From Salticus scenicus (lineage: Eukaryota; Arthropoda; Arachnida; Araneae; Salticidae): a stretch of 64,000 bases of DNA. The stretch's first letter is position 1. Each line of letters begins with the position of its first letter. The DNA is taken from contig OZ005650.1 in the NCBI GenBank assembly GCA_963930645.1, forward strand, positions 229,606,188 through 229,670,187, written 5' to 3'. This document shows positions 31,792 to 45,189 of the stretch, in pieces. The notes under the pieces are model-generated. The model made no database searches, was not told the origin of the DNA, and worked only from the letters and a program-made list of their open reading frames with translations. A program made the translations under genes and the position numbers.

Positions 31792-33267
31792 GCTTTTTAC
31801 AAAGTAATTAAACACACACGCCTGCACATTATATCTATTATATTACAAAAAGTCAATCACGGAACACCATTTTAATTGTGAAACTATGAACTATGACAAA
31901 AAAAATTAAATTTTAAGGAAATTATGTCGTTGCAGCCGGGCTTTTGGAGAACGTTGATTTGTGTATGCATTGCAATTCATCATGCATCGTGTTGAGAAGT
32001 AATCTTCTGATGAAATTTTGTTACTCACAATTATATGATATTAATTTGCTTAGAGATTCTGGTTGTGCAAAAAGGATTGTACGGATCACAATCGATGATA
32101 CATGTAACATAATCTACAGGACTTGTCTCCTTCCATGTAAACACATAGTCTAAAAATTTGAGTATTTACAGGACATTTCTATCCTTGAATGGTCTTGTGT
32201 CACGAATAGTTTTTCGATTATATGAATTCTCTTGCGCATAACGTTCAGAGAGATCGTTACCATACGAACCAACGCATTTCATTATAAACCCGAAACTTAT
32301 TCATAACAACTGACGCCCTGTTATCTAAACTTTTACTACAAATTTACAAGCAGAATTTATTCATTCTTTACAGATGGGCTTCCTATACTCAAGAATAAGT
32401 TAAACTAGTACATGTACCTATTGTTTTTATAATAAATTTAATATGCGATGCACATATAATTCATTTCCACATTATGACAAATACAGCGCCTTTTCTTTGT
32501 AAAATATAAAAAGGTTTTTAATTTCATCATATAATTCCCAAGTACTTCATGCTTAATCAAATAAATATAACATATCATTCTGAACGGTATCTTTCTTTTA
32601 TGAGCATTAGAGATTGGTATTTTAACTATAATCTACCTCAATTTTGAAAGACTGAAGATTAAAAAAGAAAAAAAATCTTGAGTTATATAAAGTATTTAAT
32701 CAATGGACAAACAGATATTTTCTTACCTTTATTGAGCTTCTGTTTATTAGAACTGATATAAAATTGTATTAGTTTCTACTTCAAGAACTTTTCCTGAATC
32801 TGATGAATATATAGGGTGTCCTATTGTATACGCAGAATAAAAGGTCTGAATCTGATCGACATCATCGATCCATCATGTGGGATATTTGAATATAGCATCA
32901 TTGCCTCAAAGAATAGTTGTAAAAAATTTAGTTTTCATTAATCTTCCTCAATTGTAGAAATAGTTCTAACGACATAAATTTTTAAAAGTTCTCCATCGTA
33001 CTTGATTACAGGTAGATTTAATATATTAAAAATATTAACAAATATTCTTATGTGAGAAATAAATTTTACAATTCAATAATTACACAGTTTAAACTTACAG
33101 AGTTTTTTAAATTAGCGCCAGAATTTTTCAAAGAGTTTTCTAACATGATTTTCTGTTTTTTTATTAGGGAAATAGAGATGTTAAATAATTTCACGTAATT
33201 GCGATACTTGGTAGTGTTTCTATATTCCCAGATTTCTCACGTAAGTATTGAAATTCATTGATATTTA
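31792..33267. other. AT-rich stretch, nothing identifiable
   Basis: A 69-codon plus frame at 31944-32153 is cysteine-rich but matches no family I know and has no supporting context. No other feature is seen. Confidence 0.5.
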
Positions 33268-33728
33268 ATGCTCCTATTACACACAATGATTTTTCACGCA
33301 ACTTTCATTTGCGCCAATTTTTGTTCCAATTACTAGAAACCGAAATCCGAAAAAGGGTTGTAATAGTTGAGTTAAAAATTGTTCGAAAAACTGGTTTGCA
33401 CGGTGTACAGTACATGTCAAGGCTCTTTTTTATTGCTCTTTTAACGGGGTCGACGCGAAGTCTCCATAGGAAAGCGAAGAGAACAACAATGAGTGAATTC
33501 CCGCCGGCGCTGCCTTTCTTGGCGCGTATAAGGAGATTTCTTCTCATTCGTTATCGCAGTAGGAGAAATTGCTCGTATGAACATCTTTTTATGACTAGCC
33601 AGAAAAATTGTTTGTATTCCCATTTCCTGTTACATTGGCCGTTGAGGTGATTTGAGCCAACAAAATTGGCCGAAATTAACAATTGGCTGAAAAGTTGTGT
33701 GAAAAATCGTTGTGTGTATTAGGAGCAT
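33268..33728. mobile_element. Short inverted-repeat element with TA duplication
   Basis: The 461-bp element starts ATGCTCCTATTACACACAA and ends TTGTGTGTATTAGGAGCAT, with about 45 bp of imperfect terminal inverted repeat and TA on each side (33266-33267, 33729-33730). The interior around 33440-33560 is relatively rich in G+C and CpG. Overlapping open frames of 60-130 codons on both strands have no recognised domain. TA duplication suggests mobilisation by a Tc1/mariner- or PIF-like transposase. Confidence 0.8.
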
Positions 33729-34146
33729 TACGCTGTGTATCTAGTGGCACAGCTTGTATACACATACTTTTTTTCTTTTGAGTGATTAGACATTAATAAT
33801 AAATTTTTTATCTCAATATTTTATAGGATTTACGCAAATATTTTATAGGATTCGTTATGTTGACATAACACTATTTAAAAAGTACATGAAAATATAATGT
33901 ATATGAATACCGTTTTGTAATATTTTCTCAAATAATATAGCTTCCCACATTTCAGTTAGTAATTAATATATTACTGAATTTAACGAGTTATTTAAGGAAA
34001 AAAAAAGTCTCAGTTGTAATTTTTCACATTATTTTATTTACTTTAAATTAACCCCTACCGTACTTTGTGAATATACATATATACATTTCAATTAAAGTCT
34101 CTGTTTTAATCTGTATTATTCTAAATACTATGATTTTGCAAATAAA

Positions 34147-34147
<1 letters not shown>

Positions 34148-34178
<31 letters not shown>
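34148..34178. repeat. (TAA)n microsatellite
   Basis: Uninterrupted TAA triplets. Confidence 0.95.
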
Positions 34179-34310
34179 TTTTTGAATAGTAAAATTTAAT
34201 TGTTCAAATATTAATATATTAAAACTATTTATTTATTTATTTATTTTTATTTATATTTTTTATTTTTTGAACTCATGTAAATTTTAGTTAGTAATTTAGT
34301 ACATGTGTAC

Positions 34311-34571
34311 CAGTGTTGGGCATAATTGATTAAAAAGTAATTGAAATATAATTGAATTACAATTAAATTACAATTATATATATTTTTAATAATCGATTAA
34401 CAAGTAATGGATTACAAATAAATTGAATTATTATAAATAAATTGAATAAGTAATTCAATTTATTTGTAATCAATTATTTGTTGATTTATTGACAGTAAAA
34501 TAATTATAATTGTAATTTAATTGTAATTTAATTGTAATTCATTACTTTTTAATCAATTATGCCGAACACTG
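34311..34571. mobile_element. hAT-type miniature inverted-repeat element, 261 bp
   Basis: It starts CAGTGTTGGGCATAATTGAT and ends ATCAATTATGCCGAACACTG, with long inverted termini that also pair GATTAAAAAGTAAT with ATTACTTTTTAATC. It is flanked by a perfect 8-bp duplication, ATGTGTAC, at 34303-34310 and 34572-34579. CAGTGTTGGGC termini with 8-bp duplications are typical of hAT elements. It has no coding capacity. Confidence 0.93.
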
Positions 34572-34579
34572 ATGTGTAC

Positions 34580-36557
34580 TATGTAGATGTATTTTAGAAA
34601 GTAGTATGAACAGAACAGAAAATAGAAATATGTTTAAATTTATAATTTAATAAATTTTCTGAATAGCTTACATAATTATCAAGCCACATAGTATGCTTCA
34701 CTACCTTACTTACAATCTAGTTGTTATAAAGGGATATGTTTATTACCAAGCAATTAGAAGTACATAGCTGGCAAGTCTCCCACGTTTTGCACACAATTAT
34801 TCCGTTGTAAAAGTTTTTGTTTATTTAAAGCTCAATTTCTGCAATTAAACAATACTAAGTTAACTATAAAAACACGTAGTATTCAAAAAGCGGAAAGCTT
34901 GGCAGATATCGAAATACCAAATCTCGTTCACTTCTTCTGCAATTTTGTTGCAAAGTGTGACACATGACTTCTCTCATTGAAGCAAATGATGGAAATTTTT
35001 ATAAACTCATATTTTCATGATTGACCTTTTCCAATGTATATCACTATGATAAGAAATATTTTTTCGTAAATTAATTATTTATATTAACTAATTAATTTCG
35101 TAGTATTTTTTAATAACAACCATTTTGCTTTTATATTGTGTCTTTTATTGTATGCTGTAAAAAGCTTGTTATGCACAATGAATCACATAATTGAAGATAA
35201 GCAATGCTTTTATTTTAATATAGTAACATATCGCAAATATTTAAACAAATGAAAGCAAGATGATGGAAAGAAACAAATTGCAAGTAAATTTCATTATTTA
35301 CGTTCTCAACCACATAAAGTTTTCTTAACAAACACAATTATGAAAGTACAAAAAAATCTTTCTTCTTCAAACATAAACAATTTCGCCTTGTTCAAAGTTT
35401 TATTTATCTTAGAGTTATTCATCATTGTACAATCAAGGAAAGAAAATGTTAAGGATTAGATTTACTGTAACTGAGAAAAGCGAAAATTATTCTTTTTTCA
35501 GTTGGAATAAGAATAGACTAAAACTTTTAATAACCAGATTTACGATTAAGAAATAAAAGGTAGTGTACTAAGAAATTGAGAGAAAATATGAATTTTGTTT
35601 AACATTAACTATTTATCTAGGAATGTTTAACATTCGTCTTACGATATTTATTTATTTGCAAGATATTTAAGTGTATATTTTTCATATAAGTTGTAAAAGA
35701 TACAGTATGCTAATGTAAATGTTCGAATTAATTGCAAAGATTAATGAAGCTAGAAAAATTTAATATATTTAACAACAGTCAAAAGTCTGTACATATTATT
35801 TTATATGCAGATTTTTGGGATATTTATTCAGTCTTTACTTTGTAGTGACTCACAAAAGTTTATTCATGACAAAATATATTTTGTTATAATTAAACTTTCA
35901 AAGACTATTGAATGTTAACTCTTTGAAAGTTTATGACAATGTTCTATAATACTGGTATTTTGTAATTATATGCCAATATTATGTAACACTGGTATATAAT
36001 AACGAAATAATGCTCATAAATTAAATGTGTGCAAAATTATCTATAAACTTTCCTGTACTATTGATTAAAAAAAGTAAAAGGAATAATCATAAATTGTCAT
36101 CTTTTGTTGTAAAAATTTGTGCACTGTGTGAAATTAAGTTCTAATTGACTAATGAAAAAATAATTTGCTAGTTAGTTGAATATTTTTGCCTTAAAAGTAA
36201 GAAAAATAAACGCGTTTTCTTACAGTTTAAAATTTTTCTAAAATTTTTTTTGACAATAGGAAATGTTTAAACTTCTGTAACTAGTGTTAATGTCTGTAAA
36301 TGTTTAAATTTCTGTAACTAACATCTATAACAAACATCTTAAACATCTGTAACTAGTGTTGAAAATCTTGAAACTGATATATATTATTCAAGTTATCTAT
36401 GGCGCATTCTTTATTGAAAATGATACAAATAGCACGAATAGTTAGTGTACAGGGGCGTGTAAAAGAATGTTAGTGCATTACGTACTATGAGAGGTATATC
36501 TATAAAGCATAGTCTAATACTTTTGTAATGCACAGAATATAAGGAAATTAACATATA
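34580..36557. other. AT-rich stretch, nothing identifiable
   Basis: No gene or structured repeat is recognised; a short TGTAACTAGTGTT-type repeat occurs around 36260-36365. Confidence 0.6.
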
Positions 36558-37904
36558 TTGGGTGCGTCAAAAAATGTATACACACTTTGAACAGTCATAA
36601 AAACTGTATTTTCCGTTCTACAAGGTTCAATTTCTGGGAGAAAATAATCCCAGGTAACACATAACGTTGTTATATCGTTGCAAATAAGTCTGAACAGTGA
36701 AAAATTGGTTACGTTATTTTATGTCCGTTGAAAAATAGTTTTTATTTCGCAATATTCTCACTGAACACTTTCGAATATTTATTCAGTAATAAAGAAAACC
36801 TATAGCAAATGTTGTTTTATGGTTATACTTTTTCTGTTATTTTTTCGACGTTTTAAAATATGTATTTTATTAGTTTTTGTTTTCCTTTTTGATTCTAATA
36901 AAAAATATGTTTTTTCAACGAATTAATAGGTACTTTTTATAAGTCATTTTTTCCATCAAATAACGTTGAATCTCTTCAGCTTGATATCGATACACGATTG
37001 TGAATTGGCGGGATGTGCGTGTTATAATATAATTTTCTTTAGAGTTTTAGAAGATATATGGTGTGCTGCGAAAGAACTTCTAACATGATAAGAAGTGAAG
37101 CTTTCGGCAAATTATATTAACAAGTATAGTAGAATGTTCTTTGGCTTTCGGAAACCGTAGCTAACGAAGGTGTTCATATTGTAAGCTACATGCGAAATCG
37201 CCAAGTATATTGTGGCAAACCTTAAAAGCGTCTTACGATACGACGCGTGCCATTTTGAAAGTGAATGTGATGTGAAAGAAGATGAATATCGCTTTCCTGT
37301 TAAAATGGTACGAAAGTTTTCTGACATTTTAAGTAATTTCCAAACAACTTGCTAGCTGGTAAATTCCCTTAAAAGCTCAAAGTTATAATCTTCTTTGTTT
37401 TTGGGTGTGTTTACCTGCTAGCATAATATTAAAAATTACAGAGTTCTCGTCTAATTGTGGATGCTGTATTTATTTAAACAAGATTTTTCAAATAATGAAG
37501 TGAGTGTTTCTTTTTCCCTTCTTTAATTTTATGTTTGAATTCTTGTCTTAAATTTTCAGGGGTCGATCTAACTTTAAATATTTAATACTCTTTTTTAAAA
37601 CTGTACTTTTGTAAAATTTTACTTTTTTCATATTTACTGAAAAAATAATCTATATATAATGTTATTTAACATGCACTAAAGTTTTGTACAGCTTCTCAGA
37701 ATAAAGGTTTTATATACAGAATTTGCAGCAATTTTAATTAACTGATGTTGAGATGTCATGTAAAAATCTCTGAAAGTGAGTAATGAGAGCATCACCTGTC
37801 GGCTGATACACAGTCTTAACTAATTCAGCATTCGTTTTTATATTGGTTGTCTCACATATTATATTTTGTGCAGTTGTATATGCTATGAAATTTAGCTTTC
37901 CTCG

Positions 37905-37970
37905 AAAAACGGAAGTTGAAAATTTTTACGAATCTACTATTTTCGTATATTGAGTATTAAAAAAGTAATA
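37905..37970. repeat. Family B tail remnant
   Basis: TCGAAAAACGGAAGTTGAAA followed by TTTTTACGAATC and a TATTGAGTA-type end resembles the right end of the family B copies (around 17130-17198 and 18100-18162). It lies inside the rearranged mariner-like element. Confidence 0.55.
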
Positions 37971-38431
37971 AAATTAGTAATAAAAAAAGTCTAAAAATTA
38001 AGTAAAAAAGAATGTTCCTTTTTTTTTTTTCTTTTTAAAATTGTTAGCAATATTTTAGAAACAAAAATTCAATGGATATATGGAGATAGCTATTTTTCTT
38101 GGATTTCAACGTTTATAAGACATAAGAAAAGCCGTTGAAAACTGATATAAAAAGCACGACAGTATTGCGATTCCGAACAACCATTTTACAAATTTTTGTT
38201 TTAGGTTATAAAAAAAACGACAGTATTGCGTTTTCGTACAACCCTTTTACAACGATTTTTTTTACGTTGTAAAATGTATTAAAACAACCGTTGAAAGATG
38301 AGGAAATCAACGAGACATATTTTCAGATTATTAACGTTACGGAAAAACGATAATTCAACGGAATGCATTGCCGTTTGTTCAACGTTGAAAATACAATACT
38401 GTGCTACCTAGGATGTTATTTTCTTCAACAG

Positions 38432-38656
38432 GTGGAAGCAGAATTTGCCAGGTCAGTAGATAGGATGCAGGGGGCCAGGCCAATCGAGTTTCCTCCACGC
38501 TCTCCAGACCTTACGCCGCTGGATTTCTTCTTATGGGGCATAGTGAAAGGTGAGTTATACAAACGTAAACCACGTAACCTAGACACACTTTGGAATGAGA
38601 TTCAAGATGTGTGCGCAGAAATCCCATTGGACACGTGTACGGAATCAGTGGAGTGA
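38432..38656 (+). pseudogene. Mariner-like transposase, C-terminal fragment
   Basis: The fragment contains FPPRSPDLTPLDFFLWGIVK, the highly conserved block around the third catalytic acidic residue of mariner-type transposases, then an acidic helix (LDTLWNEIQDVC). The upstream DNA-binding and first catalytic regions are missing and a TGA ends the frame at 38656. It cannot encode an active enzyme. A SETMAR-like host fusion is not supported, because no SET domain is present. Confidence 0.85.
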
Positions 38657-40476
38657 CTCGTACTCAACAATGTATTGATGCTGAAGGCTGCCATTTTGAA
38701 CAGTAATCACAGTCGCATCAGAAAGTGCATTTATGTTTCAAATTGGACTTTAAGCTTTCTATTTTCAGCAATTGAACCTTGTAGAGCGGAACATAAATTT
38801 TCTATGACGATTCAAAGTTTGTATAATTTTTTTTGACGCACCTGGTAATTTCGACATGCACAAAAGCATGTTTTCTATAGAATATAGTATGCGCGGCATT
38901 AATGAATGGATTAGAGGGAAAACAAAAATATACCAATAAATTGAGAGATATAATACAATTTGAAATTGCGATAAAAACATTGTGTTATGCTCTTTTAACA
39001 TTCTATAATGAAATTAAAAAGGGCTAATGAATTCATTTCATCTACATATTTATCTCTAAACCCAATTGTCTGCACTCTAATTTCTTTATACATTTTAAAA
39101 ATGCTTTAAAACTCACATGCGTTTATAAAGTTTACTATACCATATTTTAAATTACAAAGGTATAAATAGTGCAACTAACATATATGCAAAATCTCATAAA
39201 AGATTTGCGATGCATTCCGATGCAATAGAAATGCTAGTAGTACAAGATATTCTACAATAGATGCTCTACAATAGATAGAATCGCTGCTGGCGGGCTTTGC
39301 CCGTAATTTTACTGCAGCATTTTTTACAGTCTGCCTGACAGATGTTTTTAAAAGCATGTTTTACTTTCTAAGTACCTTTCAACTTCTTTAGAATTTGTTA
39401 AAAATATTTTATTATATAATATATTATGAATATCTGTATACAAAATTTTACAACGAAAAAAAAAGTCATACGGTTTGCATTATAATCTGTGCAAACTATA
39501 TTATTAATATTATTAATATTATTATAATTTTTTAATTTTTCGCAATGAGTTTGAAAAAAAAAAAAAATGAAATTTTCGTACAAATTTGTCTCTATTTACC
39601 GTTTCGAGGGCAGGAAAAAAAAAAAAAAAAGCAATTTAAAGAAAAGCAAGCTTTTTAAGAGCCAATTTTTATTTAAAGCTTGACAAAGTCTATGGAGGTG
39701 TGATAGTTAACATTTTAAATTTTCCCAAAACTTTCAGGATATGTTAGTAGTACTGTGATAAGAAAAAGTGAAATTAAATTTTTCCTGAATTTCATTTGTT
39801 TGACCTAGGGAGGGGGGGTCGAACTTTGAAGCCGTAAATAAATGGTGTCATTTTAATATCATTTTACTCCTAAAGCCATGAGTGACCCATGTCAATTTTT
39901 TTAAATACGGATACTACTTGATACTAAGTACATTTTAGCATAAACAGTTTGGTGGGTCACTAATGGCTTTAAAGGCCAAGGTCATTCGAAAATGCAGTTT
40001 TCGTTGATTTTTTCCAAGTTTTCAGTCTGAATATCTGCTAAGGCCATAAGTGCCCCACAGAAATCATTATGCGGTTAATTACACACCTTAGTATAGAACT
40101 GAAAAATATTTAAAATAGCATGGGTTACTCTTAGTTTTAGTAGTTAAACGGTCTCAAAGTTGAAAATCTTCAAAAAAAGGTCAAATTTGATGGTAAATTA
40201 CTCTATAAGCCATGAGTGAATAACTACGAGACACAGTTTTAATTATACCCTAGATGGTCTAGTTTTAGACCCAGGTTACAAACCTATGGGGCTTGCAAGA
40301 TTTATTTAGATACTGTCTATTTTATATCGCCAATGTGTATCTGTTCTATGTAGTACAAAACGCTTGAGACCTAATTTTGTAATACATTAATGCTTGTTTA
40401 AAACTTCCCATTTTACATTACAGAGGCCAGCATCAAAATAAATATAAAATAAAAAAATCTGGAGTGACTCCACTCG

Positions 40477-41033
40477 ACTTTCCGAACATTGAGTAATTAA
40501 CAGTTTTGTAGATAAAACCTATAAATGCTAGATTCACCAATATGCTTATAGTTAGTGCAACAGTGATTTATAATATTAATGTAAATTTTCATCTCAATTG
40601 AATAAGGCGTTTAGATGCCATCGCATATTTAATAATTTGGTCCCATAGGTCATAATGATAAAGAATTTTTCTTTGTGTCCCTGTAAAAAAACTGTAAGTG
40701 CTAAATTCACCAAAATCTATACAGTTGGTGCAACTGTGACCCATAACATGTGTACAAATTTTTTTTACTCAGATTAATAAGGCGTTTAGACGCTATCACA
40801 CTTTAAAAAATTTGGCCCCATAGGCCATAATGATAAAGAATTTTTCTTTGTGTCCCTGTAAAAAAACTATAAGTGCTAGATTCTCCAAAATCTATAAAGA
40901 TTGAGTATCTGTGACCTATAATATGTGTATAAATTTTTACTCAATTGAAGAAGGCGTTTAGGTGCTATCGCACTTTTAAGATTTTGGTCCCATAGGCCAT
41001 AATGATAAAGAATTCTTCTTTGTGTCCCTGTGA
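40477..41033. repeat. Family G partial copy, inverted
   Basis: It starts with ACTTTCCGAACA at 40477-40488 and carries three inverted units marked by TTCTTTGTGTCCCTGT near 40667, 40846 and 41019. It lacks the other terminus. Confidence 0.8.
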
Positions 41034-41381
41034 AAACAGAGTAACTGTGAGTAGCAGAATTATGTGTTTCTTTCCGTATATCTTTTTTTTTGCTGCATTA
41101 TGTACATGTGTTCTTATACATGCTTACTTTTGGGTCAGAACTTCATTTTCATTTGACTAATTTGGGGTCCGGTTAAACGTCAAATTTTTTTCAATAGTTT
41201 TATTTTACACATTTTTACACATTTCACACATCAAGGCATGTTTTAATTGGCCTCACAGCCCAATTATTCAGCCATGTTCTCTTCTGAGTTTACACAGTTT
41301 TCTCTCACTTAATTATTTAGCATGTCATTTGTTCACATGTCAGGTGATCAGCAATATTTTATCTGACATTTTGCTATTTTT

Positions 41382-42208
41382 ACTTTCCGAACACTATAGT
41401 GAGGAAAGTATTGTAATCATGTCAAAAATCCGAATTTGAGATATTGATGTTTCTATACGCTTCGAGGTCCAACGAGTCCATTTTCACTATTTTTGCGATG
41501 ATGTATGTATGTATGTGTGTATGTGTGAGTGAACACGCTAGCGTCTGAACACTTTGCTCGAATGAGCTGTAAGTTGGTACACATGTTGCAAGTCACCGTA
41601 GCACGAACCCTATTGATTTTGATGAATCTAGATCTTATAACTTTTTTACAGGGACACAAAGAAAAATTCTTTATCATTATGGGATTATGGCCCATGGGAC
41701 CAAAATCTTAAAAGTGCGATAGCATCTAAACGCCTCATTCAATTGAGAAAAAAAAATATACACGTATTGTCGGTCACACATTCTCAATCTTTGTAGATTT
41801 TGGAGAATCTAGCACTTATAGTTTTTTTACAGGGACACAAAGAAAAATTCTTTATCATTATGGCCTATGGGGCCAAATTTTTTAAAGTGTGATAACGTCT
41901 AAACGCCTTATTAATCTGAGCAAAAAATTTGTTCACATGTTATAGGTCACAGTTGCACCAACTGTATAGATTTTGGTGAATTTAGCATTTACAGTTTTTT
42001 ACAGGGACACAAAGAAATATTCTTTATCATTATGGCCTATGGGACCAAATTATTAAAAGTGCGATAGCATCTAAACGCCTTATTCAATTGAGCTGAAAAT
42101 TTATATGAATATTTTAAATCACTGTTGCACTAACTATAAGCATTTTGGTGAATCTAGCATTTATAGGTTTTATCTACAAAACTGTTAATTACTCAATGTT
42201 CGGAAAGT
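41382..42208. mobile_element. Family G inverted-repeat element with 3 internal tandem units
   Basis: Terminal inverted repeats are ACTTTCCGAACA (41382-41393) and TGTTCGGAAAGT (42197-42208). After a TATG microsatellite (about 41502-41527) come tandem units of roughly 170-180 bp, marked by GGGACACAAAGAAA(A/T)ATTC at about 41652, 41833 and 42003. No transposase is present. A truncated inverted copy forms 40477-41033. Confidence 0.82.
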
Positions 42209-43721
42209 CGAGTGGAGTCACTCCAGATTTTTTAATTTTATATTAATATTATATTTATTTTGATGTTGGCCTCTGTAACGTAAAATGGGAAGTTTTAAAC
42301 AAGCATTAATGTATTACAAAATTTGGCCTGCGTTTTGTACTACATAGAACAGGTACACATTGGCGATATAAAATAGACTGTATCTAAATAAATCTTGCAA
42401 GCCCCATAGGTTTGTAACCTGGGTCTAGAACTAGACCGTCTAGGGTATAATTAAAACTGTGTCTCATAGTTATTCACTCATGGCTTATAGAGTAATTTAC
42501 CATCAAATTTGACCTTTTTTTTTGAAAATTTTCAACTTTGAGACCGTTTAACTACTAAAGCCAAGAGTAACCCATGCTATTTTAAATTCTATACTAAGGT
42601 GTGTAATTAACCCCATAATTATTTCTATGGGGCACTCATGGCCTTAGCAGTTATTCAGACTGAAAACATGGAAAAAATCAACGAAAACTGCATTTTCAAA
42701 TGAACTTGCCCTTTAAAGCCATGAGTGACCCACCAAACTGTTTATGCTAAAATGTACTTAGTATCAAGTAGTATCCGTATTTAAAAAAATTGACGTGGGT
42801 CACTCATGGCTTTAGGAATAAAATAATATTAAAATGGCACCATTTATTTATGGCCTCAAACTTCGACCCCCTCTCTAGGTCAAACAAGTGAATTTCAGAA
42901 AAAAGTAACTTTCACTTTTTCTTATCACAGTACTACTAACATATCCTGAAAGTTTCGGAAAAATTGAAGATGTCAACTATCAAAAGTGTCCAACTTAAAA
43001 AAAAAAAAAATGACTCTTAAGCATGACATAAAAGTATGGGATTTTAAAACAATTACTATCTCTAAATGAACTGCATAGAGTGCTACATATACTCTAATAA
43101 ACATTCCTTTACATTAATTCTTGTATTTCACAAAAAAGGTTTCTCAAAAGTCGACACCAGAATCTAAACTTTCGTTTACACGTTCATATGAAAGATTACC
43201 CTTCAACTGAGTATATATAAGTAGAAGGATTTGCTTTAAAATAAGTAATACATACATGACAAATCTTCCAACAAATTTTGAAAGTAACCAATCCTACTAT
43301 AGATGTAAAACTCAATGTCAGTAGTTAACAAAATTTGCAAGTCAGGGAGGCAAGGCTCACCACCAATAGTATTATTTATACAATTTCCAATAGAGAACAT
43401 TCTCTAGTAAACCTGAATAATATAAACGACTTTCTCACAATAGTTGCAGAAATTAGGGCAGGGATATACGGACATATAAATGAATAGACTGACAAACCGA
43501 AGACAAATTTGGCGAAAAGTGTATTTATTTATAGTGTGTACATGGTGTATGATCCCATGATGTGTATTAAAATATGCTTTAAAACTATACCTCTAATAGA
43601 AAGTAATGTATCAGAAATTTTCTAACAATCTCTATATGTAAATGAGTTGCATTAGTTATTCATTTATCTGTAGAGAACTTGCTATAATGTACTTGAATTA
43701 CATACATCAGTTTTAAGGCAT

Positions 43722-45015
43722 TCTGAAACTTTTGTAGTATAAGGAACATTTTAAACTTCATATATTTCAGAAAAAGTTTTATCCTGAAGAGGAAAATGGG
43801 ACCGGTAACATATTAATCAAAAAACAAAATGTTTTTGGATCACCCTGTAAAAAGTAAAGCATTAAATGTGTTTTGGCTGTAGTATTTGATTAAGAAGATT
43901 CGACTCATTATCTGAAAAAATTCTTTTGAGGCTAAAACATATATTCATGGAAATATAACAATTTCGTTAAAAAATTGAAAAAAAAAAAAAAATCCATATT
44001 CTAATTGTAACACGTAGAGTATTAAATCAACAGTGCATAGATTTTTTTTTTTTTTTTTTTTTAGAAAATTTGCCATACTACATTAGACACAGCATACTGA
44101 AATCAGAATGCAAAATGTTCAATATCTTACGAAATATGAGCATTTTTACTTAATAATTTCTAACTACGAATGCGATAGTTTAAAAAAAAATTCATTTTCA
44201 TAATTTATTAGCCAAAAGTATTGAGCAATTTACAGAAAAACCCTAAAGCAAATATCAAGTAAATTAAAAAAATTATGAAAGGTAGAAAGAAAGAACAGAA
44301 TTTCAGTTCTCTCAAAATAAAAGCTAATTTATAAGGAATTTTACTCATATTTTTATTTTGATTTAATCAATGACCAATGGTAATAGAGTGTTTGCTGATT
44401 GTAAATAAATATTGATAAAACTCCTATTACCTTCCTTTTTCTTTCTTTTAGAACTAAAATTCTGTTAATTTTATTTCTCATAACTGTTTGAATTTACACG
44501 ATTTTCCTTTGGGGTTTTCTTATAAATTGCTCAATAATTTTGGCTATCAAAGAATTCAAATGAATTTTTTTTAAAGCTAGCGCATGCGCAGTAAAAAATT
44601 ATTTAGTAAAATAGCTCATATTTCGCAAGATATTTAACAGTTTTGCATTCTGATTGCTGTATGCTGTGTATAATGCAGTATGCCAAATTTCTCAAAAAGA
44701 GCTTTGCAATGGGTCTAATACCCTACGTATTACAATTAAAAAAATAGAAATTTTTTTGCAAAAAAAAAAAAAAAAAAAAAGCTATATCTCCATGAATATA
44801 TGTGATAGCCTCATAAAAATTGCTAGAGATAATGAGAAAAATCTTCATAATCACATGCAACAGCTAAAACTCATTTAAAGCTTTCTTTTTACAGGGTAAT
44901 CCAAAACATTGTGATTTTATGTTTAATTTTTTACTGGTTCTCTTTTTTTCAGGGCAGAACTTTTACAGGAATATATGAGGTATTATTACATGTTCTTTCC
45001 ACTACCAGAGTTTCA
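43722..45015. repeat. Imperfect inverted repeat (~0.6-kb arms), family E
   Basis: The left arm from about 43722 to 44320 pairs with about 44430-45015. Paired strings include ACCCTGTAAAAAG with CTTTTTACAGGGT, ATTTGCCATACTACATTA with TAATGCAGTATGCCAAAT, and TCTTACGAAATATGAGC with GCTCATATTTCGCAAGA. Poly-T and poly-A tracts occupy matching positions (44042, 44760). Divergence is substantial. No coding capacity is recognised; the frame at 44654-44878 reads through the poly-A and is not real. Confidence 0.78.
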
Positions 45016-45189
45016 AGATAATTCCTAAAGAACTTTTTTAGATATTTAATACAACATATAAATTCGAAAGTGTCCAAATACTTATTGTTAGATAGTGCAT
45101 AGGGGCAAACAGTGTTGCACGGAAAAACAAGAAAAATTTATATGATAACACTAACAGTTCAAAGAATAATGAAAATTAGGAAATTACAC

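Larger units (their letters stand above)
36558..38845 (+). mobile_element. Mariner-like element, internally rearranged
   Basis: Terminal inverted repeats of about 75 bp share GGTGCGTCAAAAAA and CTACAAGGTTCAA, and TA flanks both ends (36556-36557, 38846-38847). Only the C-terminal part of a transposase remains (38432-38656). Between about 36650 and 38412 lies unrelated AT-rich DNA bounded by CCAGGTAACACATAACGTTG and a partner resembling CCTAGGTAGCACAGTATTG in reverse. This suggests a second element inserted and removed or replaced the N-terminal coding half. Confidence 0.82.
39650..43025. repeat. Large imperfect inverted repeat (~1.38-kb arms)
   Basis: The left arm, about 39650-41033, is the reverse complement of the right arm, about 41648-43025. 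Shared blocks include CTTTCAGGATATGTTAGTAG, CATGAGTGACCCA, TACTTGATACTAAGTACATT, and the terminus of family G. Divergence is visible throughout, so this is much older than the palindrome at 1-12886. The 41034-41647 spacer includes the left end of the family G element at 41382. No gene is seen. Confidence 0.85.

Noticed and set aside
33258..33650. 130-codon plus frame as a gene
   Set aside because: It lies almost entirely within an inverted-repeat element with TA ends, and overlapping frames on the minus strand are equally long.
38363..38656. Host gene derived from a mariner transposase (SETMAR-like)
   Set aside because: Only the C-terminal transposase block is present, the start is in unrelated inserted DNA, and a stop follows; terminal inverted repeats are still around it.
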